In this document: one piece after another, positions 9,027-18,889 of the stretch
Position numbering within the stretch: the stretch's first letter is position 1
Layout of the letters: each line of letters opens with the position of its first letter
From: Chryseobacterium sp. Bi04
GTDB lineage: Bacteria > Bacteroidota > Bacteroidia > Flavobacteriales > Weeksellaceae
Assembly: GCF_918698085.1 (NCBI RefSeq)
Contig: NZ_CAKKLP010000001.1
Coordinates: 124,001 to 188,000 of the forward strand
Direction: 5' to 3'
DNA: 64,000 nucleotides
Translations under genes and position numbers: made by a program
Notes under the pieces: generated by a model
Told to the model about the DNA's origin: nothing
Databases searched by the model: none
The model's input: only the letters and a program-made list of their open reading frames with translations

Positions 9027-9639
9027 TTTCTTTTTGTTTAATTAATAAGTTAGCATAGTATTCCTTTGCCTTTTTCATGACCTCCACAGGGACTATAGAA
9101 ACATATAAAGGATTGGCTTCGTCATAATTCAGATACTTCCAGGTATTTGATGTTGTTTTATCATTGAGGGCAAGGATCATACTTTGCTTACTCATTTCCA
9201 GGGTCGTATCATTGATAAACTGTGCCTTCATTCCCTGGGCCTCCATCATTCCCAGCACCATCTTCTTTTTATCTTCATCGAACTTTTCCTTTAAAAATGT
9301 CATTTTCATTTTCATCGGATAGCTGCTGAACGCATATTTTGTGTTATCTGTGGTGGTAAAAATATCAGAAACATTAAATGTAGTCTGATCTGTATCTACC
9401 ATTTCTATTTCAAATTCATCATTCTTCTCAAACATTTTTTTGAAGCCATCGATCATTGTTTGTTTATCAATTTTTTCAAATATTGCCGGATGGGTCATAT
9501 TCAGCATTCCATCATAATCTTTCTTTTGAAATAAAGAGATGAAAGACCGTGAATCTTCAAGAATTTTCTTCTGATCAGCTGATTGAGCCAATAGAAAACC
9601 CGAACATAAGAACAGAAATATGTAGATTAGCTTTTTCAT
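9016..9639 (-). CDS. secreted protein of unknown function, 207 aa
   Basis: Begins with a clear Sec signal peptide (MKKLIYIFLFLCSGFLLAQS, cleavage probably after LLA), so the product is periplasmic or outer-membrane associated. The mature part has a Lys/Asp-rich helical start (QKKILEDSRSFISLFQKKDY) resembling NTF2/DUF-type folds where a helix pair precedes a curved sheet; this is only an impression. The gene sits three bases after the membrane Fe-S gene and overlaps the CCG-protein gene, so it is translated as part of that operon. A similar-sized secreted protein lies at 49006-49683, but I cannot show homology. Confidence 0.7.
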   Translation of the reverse strand: MKKLIYIFLFLCSGFLLAQSADQKKILEDSRSFISLFQKKDYDGMLNMTHPAIFEKIDKQTMIDGFKKMFEKNDEFEIEMVDTDQTTFNVSDIFTTTDNTKYAFSSYPMKMKMTFLKEKFDEDKKKMVLGMMEAQGMKAQFINDTTLEMSKQSMILALNDKTTSNTWKYLNYDEANPLYVSIVPVEVMKKAKEYYANLLIKQKENAN

Positions 9640-9642
9640 GAT

Positions 9643-10971
9643 TTAATCATTTGCCCAGTTCAAACGGTCTGCCTGGTTATATTGCCAAGGCGCTGCATTA
9701 TTTTCCACATTGGTCATCATCAGATTCAGTTCCTGCGGCGCAGCTGACTGTTCCATTACCAGGAATCTTCTCATGTCAAAAATAATGGAAAGTGGATCTA
9801 ATAATACGGGGCAAGCTTCTGTACAGGCATTACAGGTAGTACAGGCCCAAAGCTCTTCTTTTGTGATATAATCATTCAGCAACTTTTTGCCGTCGTCAAC
9901 AAATTTTCCGTTTTTATCTATATTTTTTCCTACTTCTTCCAATCGGTCTCTTGTTTTCATCAGGATTAATCTTGGAGAAAGTTTTTTACCCGTAATATTA
10001 GCCGGGCAAACAGAGGTACAGCGTCCACATTCTGTACAAGAATAGGCATTAAGCAATTGTACCTGATTCAGATCAAATATATCTTCTGCTCCAAATTTAG
10101 AGGGAGCAGCATCCGCCTCTCCTTCCGCCGGAGCAGCATAAGGGTCTGCATTAGGATCCATCATTAATTTGATTTCCTTAGTTACAGATTCAAGATTGTT
10201 GAATTTTCCTTTTTTATCAAGATTGGCAAACCACGTACTTGGGAAGGCCAGGATAATATGTAAATGTTTTGAATAGTAAAGATAGTTCATGAAGAAAAGG
10301 ATCCCTACAAAATGGAACCACCATGCCGCTTTCTCTGTAAAGAAAAGAAAACCATCACTAAAGCCTCCTAAAACAGGTGCTAAAAAGGTAGAACTGATGG
10401 GGAAACTTCCATGCTCAGGAAGAAGGCCTCTCTGTTGCAAAACCCAATCTGCACCGTTCATCTTAAAGAAAGCCACCATTAGGGCAAATTCTATAATAAG
10501 AATCCAGTTAGCATCTTGTTTTGGCCATCCGAAAAGTTCTTTCATGGTTAATCTTTTAACCCCATAAAAGTTTCTTCTGATAAAGAATACAACCACTCCA
10601 ATCACTACAAGAAGTGCCAGAATTTCCAATGTTGCAGTAAAGAAATTATAAAATCCATGTCCGAAAACCGAAGCCAGAAAACGGTGGGTTCCGAATACTC
10701 CATCCACTACAATTTCTATAAGCTCGATATTAATAATAACAAAACCTACATATACAAAAAGGTGCAATATCCCTGCAACAGGGCGTTTTACCATTTTGCT
10801 CTGCCCCATAGCCACTCTTGCCATGGTAGTCCAGCGCTCGGATTTCCTGTCATTTCTGTTGATTTCTTGTCCGAGCCTGATATTTCTGTAAATCTTCTGC
10901 AGGCTTTTAGCAAACAAGCCAAACCCAGCCACTAATAAAATCAGGAAAATAATGTTATCGATGTACTGCAT
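9643..10971 (-). CDS. membrane-bound Fe-S oxidoreductase (HdrE/NarI-like plus ferredoxin domain)
   Basis: A 442-aa fusion. The N-terminal about 250 residues have about six hydrophobic segments with several conserved-looking His, as in the haem-b quinone-reacting subunits NarI/HdrE/DsrM. The C-terminal domain carries two CxxCxxCxxxCP motifs (SCTECGRCTSVCP and ACTTCNACTEACP) for two [4Fe-4S] clusters. Together with the CCG protein it reconstitutes an HdrDE-like electron-transfer module between quinone and an unknown soluble substrate. An Ala/Glu/Pro-rich linker (around DPYAAPAEGEAD) separates the domains. The gene lies 8 bases after the MlaD-like gene, indicating a shared transcript. Confidence 0.9.
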   Translation of the reverse strand: MQYIDNIIFLILLVAGFGLFAKSLQKIYRNIRLGQEINRNDRKSERWTTMARVAMGQSKMVKRPVAGILHLFVYVGFVIINIELIEIVVDGVFGTHRFLASVFGHGFYNFFTATLEILALLVVIGVVVFFIRRNFYGVKRLTMKELFGWPKQDANWILIIEFALMVAFFKMNGADWVLQQRGLLPEHGSFPISSTFLAPVLGGFSDGFLFFTEKAAWWFHFVGILFFMNYLYYSKHLHIILAFPSTWFANLDKKGKFNNLESVTKEIKLMMDPNADPYAAPAEGEADAAPSKFGAEDIFDLNQVQLLNAYSCTECGRCTSVCPANITGKKLSPRLILMKTRDRLEEVGKNIDKNGKFVDDGKKLLNDYITKEELWACTTCNACTEACPVLLDPLSIIFDMRRFLVMEQSAAPQELNLMMTNVENNAAPWQYNQADRLNWAND

Positions 10972-10979
10972 AGGACGTA

Positions 10980-11930
10980 TTAGTCTTTATTATTTTTACC
11001 AAAAACTGAGAAATTAATATATCTCTTAGGATTCGCTTTCATATCTTCAATCAATGAATTCAGATTCAAAGATGCTGAATTCAGATTATTATAAAGTTGT
11101 TCATCCTTCATTAGTTTTCCTAAACTCCCTTCTCCTTTATCTATTCCACCAATTACCTGATTCAGCTTACCTACCGTGGTATCCAAATTGGCAATTGTTG
11201 CATTTAATTGTTTGGTATCAATGCTTTGTGCTAAGTTTCCATATTTATCTAAGGTTACTTTTCCACTCTGCATGGTAAGGCTTGCATCGTCCAATACTTT
11301 CTGAAGCTTAGGATCGTTATGTCCTACCAGAGTATTTACACTTCCTGCTGTAGTCTGCAATGCCCCTACCGTTTTATTCAGATTGGTCAATAGAGCCCTG
11401 ATTTCAGCTCTATTCTGGGCATCAAAGATCTGATTGGCATTAGTCATCAGAGAATCTACCCTGTGTAATACCACCTGTAGCTGATCTTTAACCGGACCTA
11501 CCTGAGAAGAAAGACTTCCCATCATCCCCAATTTAAAAGCTCCTTTCAGGGTATCCCCATCTTTTGCAGTAGGACCGCCATACACAAGGTTCACTCTCAT
11601 TTCTTTACCGGACATTAATCCCGGTTCAAAAATTTCCAGCATTGAATTTTTTGAAAACTCAAACTTGTTGTCCACTGTAATTTTGACAACAAAGCTAATT
11701 TTACCCTCTTTTGTTGTCTGAGGAATGATCTTATCCACCTGTCCTACTTTCAGTCCATTGATAGACACCGCTGAAGATTGCGCAAGGCCTTCCACATTGT
11801 CATATTTTGCATAAAATATATTATCGGTAGTAAAAAGGCTTTTCCCTTTCATGAATTGAAACAACACTACAAAGCCTACGATAGCTAGAAGTGTGATCAC
11901 ACCAGCTTTTAATTCTTTACTGAACTTCAC
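10980..11930 (-). CDS. MCE/MlaD-family lipid-transport protein
   Basis: Periplasmic, inner-membrane-anchored substrate-binding protein of an MCE phospholipid-transport system. One N-terminal membrane helix (ELKAGVITLLAIVGFVVLFQFM) is followed by the MCE domain (about residues 35-115, with FYAKYDNVEGLAQSSAVSI and NGLKVGQV motifs) and a long helical tail with repeated Asn/Leu heptads that probably forms the multimeric channel. The partner MlaE permease and MlaF ATPase are found far away at 28498-30065, so the transporter is encoded at two loci in this window if they work together. First gene of the Fe-S operon, which is an unexplained pairing. Confidence 0.9.
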   Translation of the reverse strand: MKFSKELKAGVITLLAIVGFVVLFQFMKGKSLFTTDNIFYAKYDNVEGLAQSSAVSINGLKVGQVDKIIPQTTKEGKISFVVKITVDNKFEFSKNSMLEIFEPGLMSGKEMRVNLVYGGPTAKDGDTLKGAFKLGMMGSLSSQVGPVKDQLQVVLHRVDSLMTNANQIFDAQNRAEIRALLTNLNKTVGALQTTAGSVNTLVGHNDPKLQKVLDDASLTMQSGKVTLDKYGNLAQSIDTKQLNATIANLDTTVGKLNQVIGGIDKGEGSLGKLMKDEQLYNNLNSASLNLNSLIEDMKANPKRYINFSVFGKNNKD

Positions 11931-12010
11931 TTGCTAATTTTTTTCTAATAAGCAAATATAGTACATTTTAAATAAATCTTTTCGGTTATTATTCTGCGTT
12001 AAATACAAAA

Positions 12011-12038
12011 AAAGCGACAAAAAAATTTGTCGCTTTTA
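12011..12038 (-). terminator. intrinsic terminator after the parvulin-type foldase gene
   Basis: Hairpin AAAAGCGACAAA / TTTGTCGCTTTT just past the stop codon of the gene at 12059-14212, with the T-run on the far side. It separates that gene from the MCE operon. Confidence 0.85.
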
Positions 12039-12058
12039 TATTGTTGAAATTTAATTTC

Positions 12059-14212
12059 TTATTGTTGCTGATTTCCTACCTTATTCCAGATCTCAATTCT
12101 ATAATCTTCGATTTCAGAATTATCCTGAAGACTCTTTAACCAAGCCTGTCCGAACATTCCTGCATTTCTCTGTGTAATAGATTCTGTGAACTGTTTAAGA
12201 TCTCCAGGCTGCTTGTTTATTGTTTCTGATTTTTTGATCAGAACATACACTCCTGTTCCTCCTTCAACCGGCTTGGAAAGCTGACCTTTCTTCACTCCAA
12301 ATGCAGCACCAGCCACCTTAGGTTCCATAGCACCTGCTACTGAAGGGTTCAATAGATTCACCTGAGCTGATTGTTTTGAAGAAGCAAACAATGTAGCAAT
12401 CTGATCTAAGCTAGAAGCTTTAGCTCCTGCAATTTTATCAGAAATCTGTTTTGCTGCCAATTTATTTTTAACAATCACTTCAATCTGATCTCTTACAGAT
12501 TCCGGATCAGCAAGTCCGGCTTCCTGTTTTCCGTTCAGGTATACTACAATTTTGTCCCCTGTTCCGTCTACAGTAAATAATTCTGTATCTCCTTTAGTTC
12601 TTTTCTTATCAAAAGCCCAAGTAAGGATCTCAGCGTCTTTTTCAGTACCTAAGCCCTGAAGCTGGCCTTCAAATCTTTTTGCTGCTTTTGGATTGGAGAA
12701 CTGATAATTACCTTTCTTAGCAATATTCACAAAATCGTTGAAAGATTTCCCTTGAACCTGCTGAATGAATTTTCTTGATTTCTTATCTGTTTCTGCTTCT
12801 GTAGCATCTGAAGCTTTAATTGCTTTTACTAAGTTAGCAACCTGATACCCCATTGATCCGGATTTTTTATCTTCAATATTGATGATATGGTAACCGAACT
12901 GTGTTTCTACTACCCCTGTAGCTCCTTTAGGATTATTGGCAAGGTAAGTAAGGAATTCCGGAACGAAAGGAGTTTCTGGAGTTGTCCACCCTAAACTTCC
13001 TCCTTGTGCTGCAGAGTTTGGATCATTAGAAAGCTTAAGGAATTCTGTAAATTTAGCAGGAGTTGCTTTTACAATAGCTCCGATAGAGTCTGCCAATTTC
13101 TTAGCCTGCTCCTTAGATCTTGTTACGCCTTCTCCGGCAGGGCTTCCTTTGAAAGCAATAAGAATATGTCTTGATAATGTAGAATCTGAAGTCTTTTTAC
13201 CAACAAGTTTAGACACTACATAGAAATCCTGTTCTTTATACGGACCAAAAGTCTGCCCTATGGCTGCAGTAGCAATCTGGCTCTGTATAGTAGCCGGCAA
13301 CTGAGTAGGTTTCATATACTGAGGATTGAAAGGCATATCAGAGTTTGCCATTACAAACATAGAGTCATTCTTCGTATTCTGGAAGTTTTCTGTACCTCCA
13401 CTGGCATCACTACCTACTGAGTATAATTTTGTAATTTCTTTCAATGCTGCGGCATCATCTGCTGCGCTAGGCTTAGACGGGAAAAATACAATCCCGATAT
13501 TTCTGCTAGGCTCAGCTTTGAACATTACAGGATGCTGCTTAATGTAATTAGCAAGATCTTCCGTTGTAACATTAATTTTAGTTTTCTGAAGGTAAGCCGC
13601 ATAGTCTACTTTCACAAAGTCGATATCTGCAAGCTGGTCTCTCTGCTTCATCAATTCTTCAGCTTCTTTCTTACCTGTAGTAATCCCTGCTGAAATATTG
13701 CTGAACACCTGTCTGGCCATCAGTCTGTATTCAATTGTTTTTCTTGTCTTTAACCATTGAGCATACCCCTGAGGGTTAGCACTCTGTAATGTTTCGATTT
13801 CTTTTTTAAGCTCTTGAGTTTTAAAGTTACCCTTCTCATCAAAAAACTGTTTATTCTGAGCAAACATCTGATCATACTGAATTTGGTTCCAGAAATAATC
13901 ATCAGTCATTTCAAAGCCCAATTTCTCGAACTGCTGTTTGATAAGTTTAGATTGCACCAATAATTGCCAAGCCTGCTCTTCAAGACCGGTCTTTGGACCA
14001 CCTTGTTGTTCAGCCTGTTGCTGCAGTACGAAAAGTTGATCGTTAAACTCTTCGCGGGTAATTTTTTCACCATTTACTTTTCCTAAAATGTCAGGATTTT
14101 TACCAAAAACCTTGTCAATACTGTCTGGGTTAACCAAAAACGCTAAAAGCGCTAAGGCTATTACTCCCATTAAAAGCCAAGGCTTACTCCTAATTTGTCC
14201 TAAAATTGCCAT
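12059..14212 (-). CDS. periplasmic peptidylprolyl isomerase (PpiD/SurA-like)
   Basis: A 717-aa envelope foldase. The N-terminus has a single membrane anchor (PWLLMGVIALALLAFLVNP) like PpiD, followed by a SurA-N-like helical domain (about 35-240) and one recognisable parvulin domain near 345-450 (HILIAF ... GGSLGW ... ETQFGYHII). A second degenerate parvulin-like region may follow. Parvulins isomerise proline peptide bonds and chaperone outer-membrane proteins. It is divergently oriented to lon across 260 bases, placing two protein-quality-control genes back to back. The gene symbol is left blank because PpiD and SurA-type family members cannot be separated here. Confidence 0.9.
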   Translation of the reverse strand: MAILGQIRSKPWLLMGVIALALLAFLVNPDSIDKVFGKNPDILGKVNGEKITREEFNDQLFVLQQQAEQQGGPKTGLEEQAWQLLVQSKLIKQQFEKLGFEMTDDYFWNQIQYDQMFAQNKQFFDEKGNFKTQELKKEIETLQSANPQGYAQWLKTRKTIEYRLMARQVFSNISAGITTGKKEAEELMKQRDQLADIDFVKVDYAAYLQKTKINVTTEDLANYIKQHPVMFKAEPSRNIGIVFFPSKPSAADDAAALKEITKLYSVGSDASGGTENFQNTKNDSMFVMANSDMPFNPQYMKPTQLPATIQSQIATAAIGQTFGPYKEQDFYVVSKLVGKKTSDSTLSRHILIAFKGSPAGEGVTRSKEQAKKLADSIGAIVKATPAKFTEFLKLSNDPNSAAQGGSLGWTTPETPFVPEFLTYLANNPKGATGVVETQFGYHIINIEDKKSGSMGYQVANLVKAIKASDATEAETDKKSRKFIQQVQGKSFNDFVNIAKKGNYQFSNPKAAKRFEGQLQGLGTEKDAEILTWAFDKKRTKGDTELFTVDGTGDKIVVYLNGKQEAGLADPESVRDQIEVIVKNKLAAKQISDKIAGAKASSLDQIATLFASSKQSAQVNLLNPSVAGAMEPKVAGAAFGVKKGQLSKPVEGGTGVYVLIKKSETINKQPGDLKQFTESITQRNAGMFGQAWLKSLQDNSEIEDYRIEIWNKVGNQQQ

Positions 14213-14446
14213 TTTATAAATTATAGTTTTTTATCAGTTTGCGAAAATACACATTTTTAAGAAATTACAGAAATAGAAGTGCTTTATTTTAATTTTTAAT
14301 CATCAAGTTTATTTAAAAAAGGAAATTTTGACCATATTTTTTCGTAAAAAACAAATGGCATAAGTATTGTGCAAGATAAGGTATTATAATATATCACCCG
14401 TTTTCTGGGCTTATTATAAAAAATCACTTTAACGATTAAAAACGAA

Positions 14447-14463
14447 AATGACAATTTGTCATT
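14447..14463. promoter_or_regulatory. perfect inverted repeat just before lon
   Basis: Eight-base arms AATGACAA / TTGTCATT around a single central T, ending nine bases before the lon ATG. It could be a regulator binding site or a small 5' UTR hairpin near the ribosome entry region. The factor is unknown. Confidence 0.45.
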
Positions 14464-14472
14464 TGATTGAGT

Positions 14473-16878
14473 ATGACAGAATTTGAAGATATTAGTTTAG
14501 AAGAAATGATCAGCGACGGATTTGATATCGTAACTGAGGAAATCAATCTTTCCGACTTTTCGGAAACTGATAAAAATTCCGAACAAAAAATATTCCCTAT
14601 ACTTCCTGTAAGAAATATGGTAATGTTCCCCAATGTGGTAATTCCTATTACTGCAGGGAGAAAAACCTCAATACAACTTCTTGAGGAAGCTCAGAAGAAC
14701 GGAGATTTTATTGGAATCGTAAGCCAGAAAAATTCGGATCTGGAGCAGCCTACTGAAAGAGATATTTATCTTACCGGAACACTGGCCAAGATCATTAAGA
14801 TTATAAAATTACCTGAAGGCAATATCACTGCTATTACTAAAGGTTTTCACAGATTTAAGATTAAAAAAATTGTGGGTCTTCAGCCTTATTTTAAAGCTGA
14901 AATTTCAAAATTAAAGGATTCTAAGCCTAAAAATCCTGAAGAATATGAAGCGCTGCTTGAAAACATCAAGGAGCTTGCTTTAAAAATCATCGAATTGGAT
15001 CCTAACATTCCTAACGCAGCTAATTTTGCAATCAAAAACATTAATAACAATGATGATCTTTTGAATTTCATCTGCACCAACTCCAGTTTTCCTTCTGTGG
15101 AAAAACAAAAACTGCTGGAGGAAAAAAGCATGATGCAAAGAGCTAATAAATGCTATGAACTGATGCATGAGGATTTCAGAAAGCTGGAATTAAGAAGCCA
15201 GATCCATCAGAAAACATCCAAAGATCTTGATAAACAACAGAGAGAGTATTTCCTGAACCAACAGATCAGAACAATTCAGGAAGAGCTGGGCGGTGGCCCT
15301 GAAAGCGATGTTGAAGACCTCATTGCCAAGGCTAGAACCAAAAAATGGAGCCAGGAAGTGGAAGACCATTTCCAGAAAGAGATCGGCAGGCTTCAACGTC
15401 AGAATCCTAATTCTCCGGACTATAATGTTCAGAGAAACTATCTGGATTTCTTCACGGATCTGCCCTGGGAAACTTATACCAAAGATGTTTTTGATATTGC
15501 AAAGGCGGAAAAAGTATTGGATAAGGCTCATTTTGGACTGGAAGATATCAAGAAAAGAATCCTGGAGCATATGGCTGTTTTAAAATTAAAAAACAACATG
15601 AAATCTCCAATTCTCCTATTGGTAGGGCCTCCAGGGGTAGGTAAAACCTCTTTAGGAAAGTCTATTGCTGATGCCTTAGGAAGAAAATATGTAAGATTAT
15701 CTCTGGGTGGCCTTCATGATGAAAGTGAAATCCGGGGACACAGAAAAACCTATATCGGAGCAATGGCAGGAAGAATCATCCAGTCTATTAAAAAAGCTGG
15801 CACCTCTAACCCTGTGATCGTTCTGGATGAGATGGATAAAATTGCACAGGGCATCCATGGTGACCCCAGTTCAGCATTACTGGAAGTCCTTGATCCTGAA
15901 CAAAATAAATCTTTCTATGATAATTTCCTTGAGATGGGCTATGATCTATCCAAAGTAATGTTCATTGCAACAGCCAATTCATTATCAACCATACAGAGTC
16001 CTCTTTTGGACAGAACAGAGATTATACAGATTGCAGGCTATACACTGGAAGAGAAGATTGAAATTGCGAAAAGACATTTAATTAAGAAACAGCAGGAAGA
16101 AAATGGGTTGAATACCCAGTCATTTAAACTTGGAAATCCTGAGCTTAAACATATCATAGAGGCTCACACATCAGAAAGTGGTGTAAGAAGTCTGGAGAAA
16201 AGAATTGCCTCCATTGCAAGATGGGTGGCATTACAGACTGCTCTGGTAAAAGAGTATGACTCTAAAATCTCATTGGAAAAAGTAGATGAAATTCTTGGTG
16301 TTCCAAGACCTAAAAGTCTATCTGAAATCACAGGAGTACCCGGCGTTGTAACAGGTTTAGCGTGGACAAGCGTAGGTGGAGATATTCTTTACATTGAAAG
16401 CATCCTAAGCAACGGAAAGGGAACATTAACCATGACCGGAAATCTGGGAACGGTAATGAAAGAGTCTGCAACCATTGCTTTAGAATATATTAAAGCCAGA
16501 CATGACGAGCTGGGAATTCCGCAGGAAGATCTGGATAAGAAAAATATCCACGTCCACGTTCCGGAAGGGGCAACTCCTAAAGACGGGCCATCAGCAGGTA
16601 TTGCAATGTTAACTTCCATGGTTTCTTCTTTCAAAAACAAAAAGGTAAAACCTCACCTTGCGATGACGGGAGAAATTACACTAAGAGGAAAGGTTCTTCC
16701 TGTGGGAGGAATTAAAGAAAAGCTTCTTGCTGCTACCAGAGCCGGAATTAAAGATGTCATCCTTTGTGATGCCAACAGAAAAGATGTGGAAGAGATCAAA
16801 AAGGACTATTTAAAAAATCTGAAAGTTCATTATGTCAGCAGAATGGAGGAGGTCATAGACATCGCTATTGAAAAATAA
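14473..16878 (+). CDS. lon: ATP-dependent protease La (Lon)
   Basis: Degrades damaged and regulatory proteins in the cytoplasm. Domain order is standard for LonA: N-terminal substrate-binding region beginning near [19 protein letters not shown], a helical linker, the AAA+ module with Walker A GPPGVGKT, Walker [10 protein letters not shown], and the C-terminal protease domain with the Ser-Lys dyad (the Ser in GPSAGIAM and the Lys in GGIKEKLL). The start is placed at the ATG giving [12 protein letters not shown]; a TTG two codons upstream is possible but less likely. The 801-aa length is normal. An inverted repeat precedes the start, and a strong terminator follows. Confidence 0.97.
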   Translation: MTEFEDISLEEMISDGFDIVTEEINLSDFSETDKNSEQKIFPILPVRNMVMFPNVVIPITAGRKTSIQLLEEAQKNGDFIGIVSQKNSDLEQPTERDIYLTGTLAKIIKIIKLPEGNITAITKGFHRFKIKKIVGLQPYFKAEISKLKDSKPKNPEEYEALLENIKELALKIIELDPNIPNAANFAIKNINNNDDLLNFICTNSSFPSVEKQKLLEEKSMMQRANKCYELMHEDFRKLELRSQIHQKTSKDLDKQQREYFLNQQIRTIQEELGGGPESDVEDLIAKARTKKWSQEVEDHFQKEIGRLQRQNPNSPDYNVQRNYLDFFTDLPWETYTKDVFDIAKAEKVLDKAHFGLEDIKKRILEHMAVLKLKNNMKSPILLLVGPPGVGKTSLGKSIADALGRKYVRLSLGGLHDESEIRGHRKTYIGAMAGRIIQSIKKAGTSNPVIVLDEMDKIAQGIHGDPSSALLEVLDPEQNKSFYDNFLEMGYDLSKVMFIATANSLSTIQSPLLDRTEIIQIAGYTLEEKIEIAKRHLIKKQQEENGLNTQSFKLGNPELKHIIEAHTSESGVRSLEKRIASIARWVALQTALVKEYDSKISLEKVDEILGVPRPKSLSEITGVPGVVTGLAWTSVGGDILYIESILSNGKGTLTMTGNLGTVMKESATIALEYIKARHDELGIPQEDLDKKNIHVHVPEGATPKDGPSAGIAMLTSMVSSFKNKKVKPHLAMTGEITLRGKVLPVGGIKEKLLAATRAGIKDVILCDANRKDVEEIKKDYLKNLKVHYVSRMEEVIDIAIEK

Positions 16879-16903
16879 TTAGTAACATATCAACTCTCAA
16901 TAA

Positions 16904-16938
16904 AGAAACACGTTCCGGGATATCCGGGGCGTGTTTCT
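16904..16938 (+). terminator. intrinsic terminator of lon
   Basis: Nine-base arms AGAAACACG / CGTGTTTCT with an inner CCGG-rich loop, 25 bases past the lon stop codon and followed by a short T-rich run. Confidence 0.75.
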
Positions 16939-17089
16939 GTTTTACATTAAAATCAGTATAAAATACGCCTAACCTTCATTTTGATGGAATAAAATTTGCT
17001 CCGCTAAAAATAAAACTCAAGTTGATGATCAAATAATTTCTCAATTCGGTGGGTTTTCTTATTTTTAATCCATACGCATATTTTAAATT

Positions 17090-18202
17090 ATGAATTTTCT
17101 TAGACTCCCTTTCCTTATCAAGCTCACTCTTGTAGTAGTTTCCATTATAGGTATTGGCTATCTGCTGGCACTAGGACAGAGTATTTTAGCCCCTTTTTTC
17201 TTTGCATTCCTGATGGCGATGCTTTTTTTACCGTTGGCTACTTTCATGGAAAGAAAGCTAAGATTTCCAAGGTCAGTCTCTACCATGACCTCTGTTTTTA
17301 TTATGTTATTCATTTTAAGCGGTATCATCTATTTTTTCAGCACCCAACTGTCTGATTTCAGCAAAGATCTTCCCCACCTCAGAGAACAGTTTACAACGTT
17401 GTTCAATAATCTACAGCATTGGGTTTCTAAAACATTTAATGTGAAAGTAGATGAGCAGGTAGATTATATCAATCAGGGACTGAACAAGCTTTTATCTTCT
17501 TCCGGAGCCATTTTAGGTTTTACATTTGGAATATTTTCAACAGGATTTGGGTTTATTCTATTTTTCACGCTATTCTTTATCTTCATTTTAAATTACCGAA
17601 GACTTTTAAATAATTTTATAGTTACTGTTTTCAATGAGAGACATAAGAGCAGCGTGCAGGAAGCCGTCACAGAAATTCGTGTAATGACCAAAAAATATAT
17701 TTTCGGGCTCTTCCTTCAGGTTATTATCGTATCGACGCTTACGTCCATTGTTCTTACTATTTTAGGGGTGAAATATGCCATCCTGTTGGCTGTCCTGACA
17801 GGTCTGCTTAATGTTATTCCCTATCTTGGAATCTTCATTTCTCTTGTCATATCCTGTTTTATTGCTTTTGCTACCTCTACTCCATCTACCTGTATTTATG
17901 TTATTATCGGCTATATTGGTGTACATGCTGTGGACGGAAACATCGTTTTGCCATTCGTAGTGGGTTCAAAAGTAAAAATCAATGCGCTATTTTCTTTTAT
18001 TGGAATTCTTTTAGGAGAACACCTTTGGGGAATAGCGGGGATGTTTTTGTGTATTCCTGCCATTGCCATCATTAAAATCATCTGTGAAAAAGTAGATGAT
18101 TTAAAACCTTGGGGAAAGTTGCTTGGAGAAGAACAGAAACCTAATAAAAAGAAGAAGAGCTATAAAATTTCAAAGAATATTACCCTCGAGGAAATGGATT
18201 AA
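17090..18202 (+). CDS. AI-2E family transporter (TqsA/PerM-like permease)
   Basis: A 370-aa inner-membrane protein with the layout of the AI-2E/PerM family: two or three N-terminal helices, a soluble stretch (about 70-140), and a C-terminal block of helices including the segment GVHAVDGNIVLPFVVGSKVKINALFSF that is highly characteristic of this family. The C-terminal tail is very Lys-rich (KPNKKKKSYKISK) and cytoplasmic by the positive-inside rule. Family members have been tied to autoinducer-2 export or to ion transport; the real substrate is usually unknown. It appears monocistronic, with about 210 bases before it and 160 after. Confidence 0.88.
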   Translation: MNFLRLPFLIKLTLVVVSIIGIGYLLALGQSILAPFFFAFLMAMLFLPLATFMERKLRFPRSVSTMTSVFIMLFILSGIIYFFSTQLSDFSKDLPHLREQFTTLFNNLQHWVSKTFNVKVDEQVDYINQGLNKLLSSSGAILGFTFGIFSTGFGFILFFTLFFIFILNYRRLLNNFIVTVFNERHKSSVQEAVTEIRVMTKKYIFGLFLQVIIVSTLTSIVLTILGVKYAILLAVLTGLLNVIPYLGIFISLVISCFIAFATSTPSTCIYVIIGYIGVHAVDGNIVLPFVVGSKVKINALFSFIGILLGEHLWGIAGMFLCIPAIAIIKIICEKVDDLKPWGKLLGEEQKPNKKKKSYKISKNITLEEMD

Positions 18203-18339
18203 ATATTCGTGCAAGGCCATGAACAATGCGCAGTATTAAAACGCGGATATGGCTTACATCAACACATATCAATAATGAAAATTAAACATAGAAATTGTAT
18301 TTTTTATGAAAAATAAATAAACAAGTATCATATTTGTTT

Positions 18340-18347
18340 TACATTTG
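18340..18347 (+). promoter_or_regulatory. candidate Bacteroidota -7 box for the DoxX gene
   Basis: TACATTTG matches TAnnTTTG and lies 17 bases before the DoxX ATG, within an imperfect TATCA...TGATA inverted repeat. No well-placed -33 TTTG is seen, so the call is weak. Confidence 0.35.
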
Positions 18348-18364
18348 ATATAAAATTATCAATT

Positions 18365-18742
18365 ATGAAAATCGTAAAATTCATTTTCTGTCTTTTGTTT
18401 GCACTTACATTTATTAATGCTGGTTTAAACAAGTTTTTCCAGTATGCTCCCATGCCTAAAATGACGGATGAGCAAATGAAAATATATGCTGCCTTCACTG
18501 AAATCGGTTGGCTGATGCCTTTGGTGGGGGTTGTAGAAATTGTTGGAGGTATATTATTTATTTTTCCAAAAACCAGAGCATTGGGCGCTATTATCATATT
18601 GCCTGTTATGATAGGGATATTTCTTCAGAATGTATACAGAGACCCATCCCAAATGGGGATAGGAATGTCTGTTGTCTTACTTTTAATCAACTTATGGGTA
18701 ATTCTTGACAATAAAGAGAAATACAGGAATTTAATCAGTTAA
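18365..18742 (+). CDS. DoxX-family membrane protein
   Basis: A 125-residue protein with four hydrophobic segments and the DoxX-type pattern LTFINAGLNKFF near the N-terminus, followed by GVVEIVGGILFIFPKTRALGAIIILPVMIGIF, which matches the second and third helices of the family. DoxX proteins are small four-helix membrane proteins, some linked to thiosulfate:quinone reduction or redox stress; many have no known role. The length is typical. It stands alone, followed by an intergenic inverted-repeat element and a convergent acyl-CoA dehydrogenase gene. Confidence 0.8.
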   Translation: MKIVKFIFCLLFALTFINAGLNKFFQYAPMPKMTDEQMKIYAAFTEIGWLMPLVGVVEIVGGILFIFPKTRALGAIIILPVMIGIFLQNVYRDPSQMGIGMSVVLLLINLWVILDNKEKYRNLIS

Positions 18743-18748
18743 TAATTA

Positions 18749-18883
18749 GGTTGTAGGTGACAGATAATAGGAGATCACTATAGCACATGTGCTTCAAAAT
18801 TTACGGTGATTAAAAACACCAAATCATGAAATCCATGTTATTTTAGAAGCTGTCAGCTGCAACCTGTTCTATCATCTGCCACT
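18749..18883. repeat. REP-like inverted-repeat element
   Basis: GGTTGTAGGTGACAG (18749-18763) is nearly complementary to CTGTCAGCTGCAACC (18850-18864), and the overlapping GTGACAGATAATAG also pairs with CTATCATCTGCCAC at 18870-18883. The arms share an AGCTGACAG core with the palindrome at 38148-38205, so this may be a dispersed intergenic repeat family. It fills the gap between two convergent genes. Confidence 0.5.
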
Positions 18884-18889
18884 TATATC

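Noticed and set aside
14467-14472. TTG start for lon
   Set aside because: The ATG two codons later gives the usual N-terminus; the TTG adds only Met-Ser.
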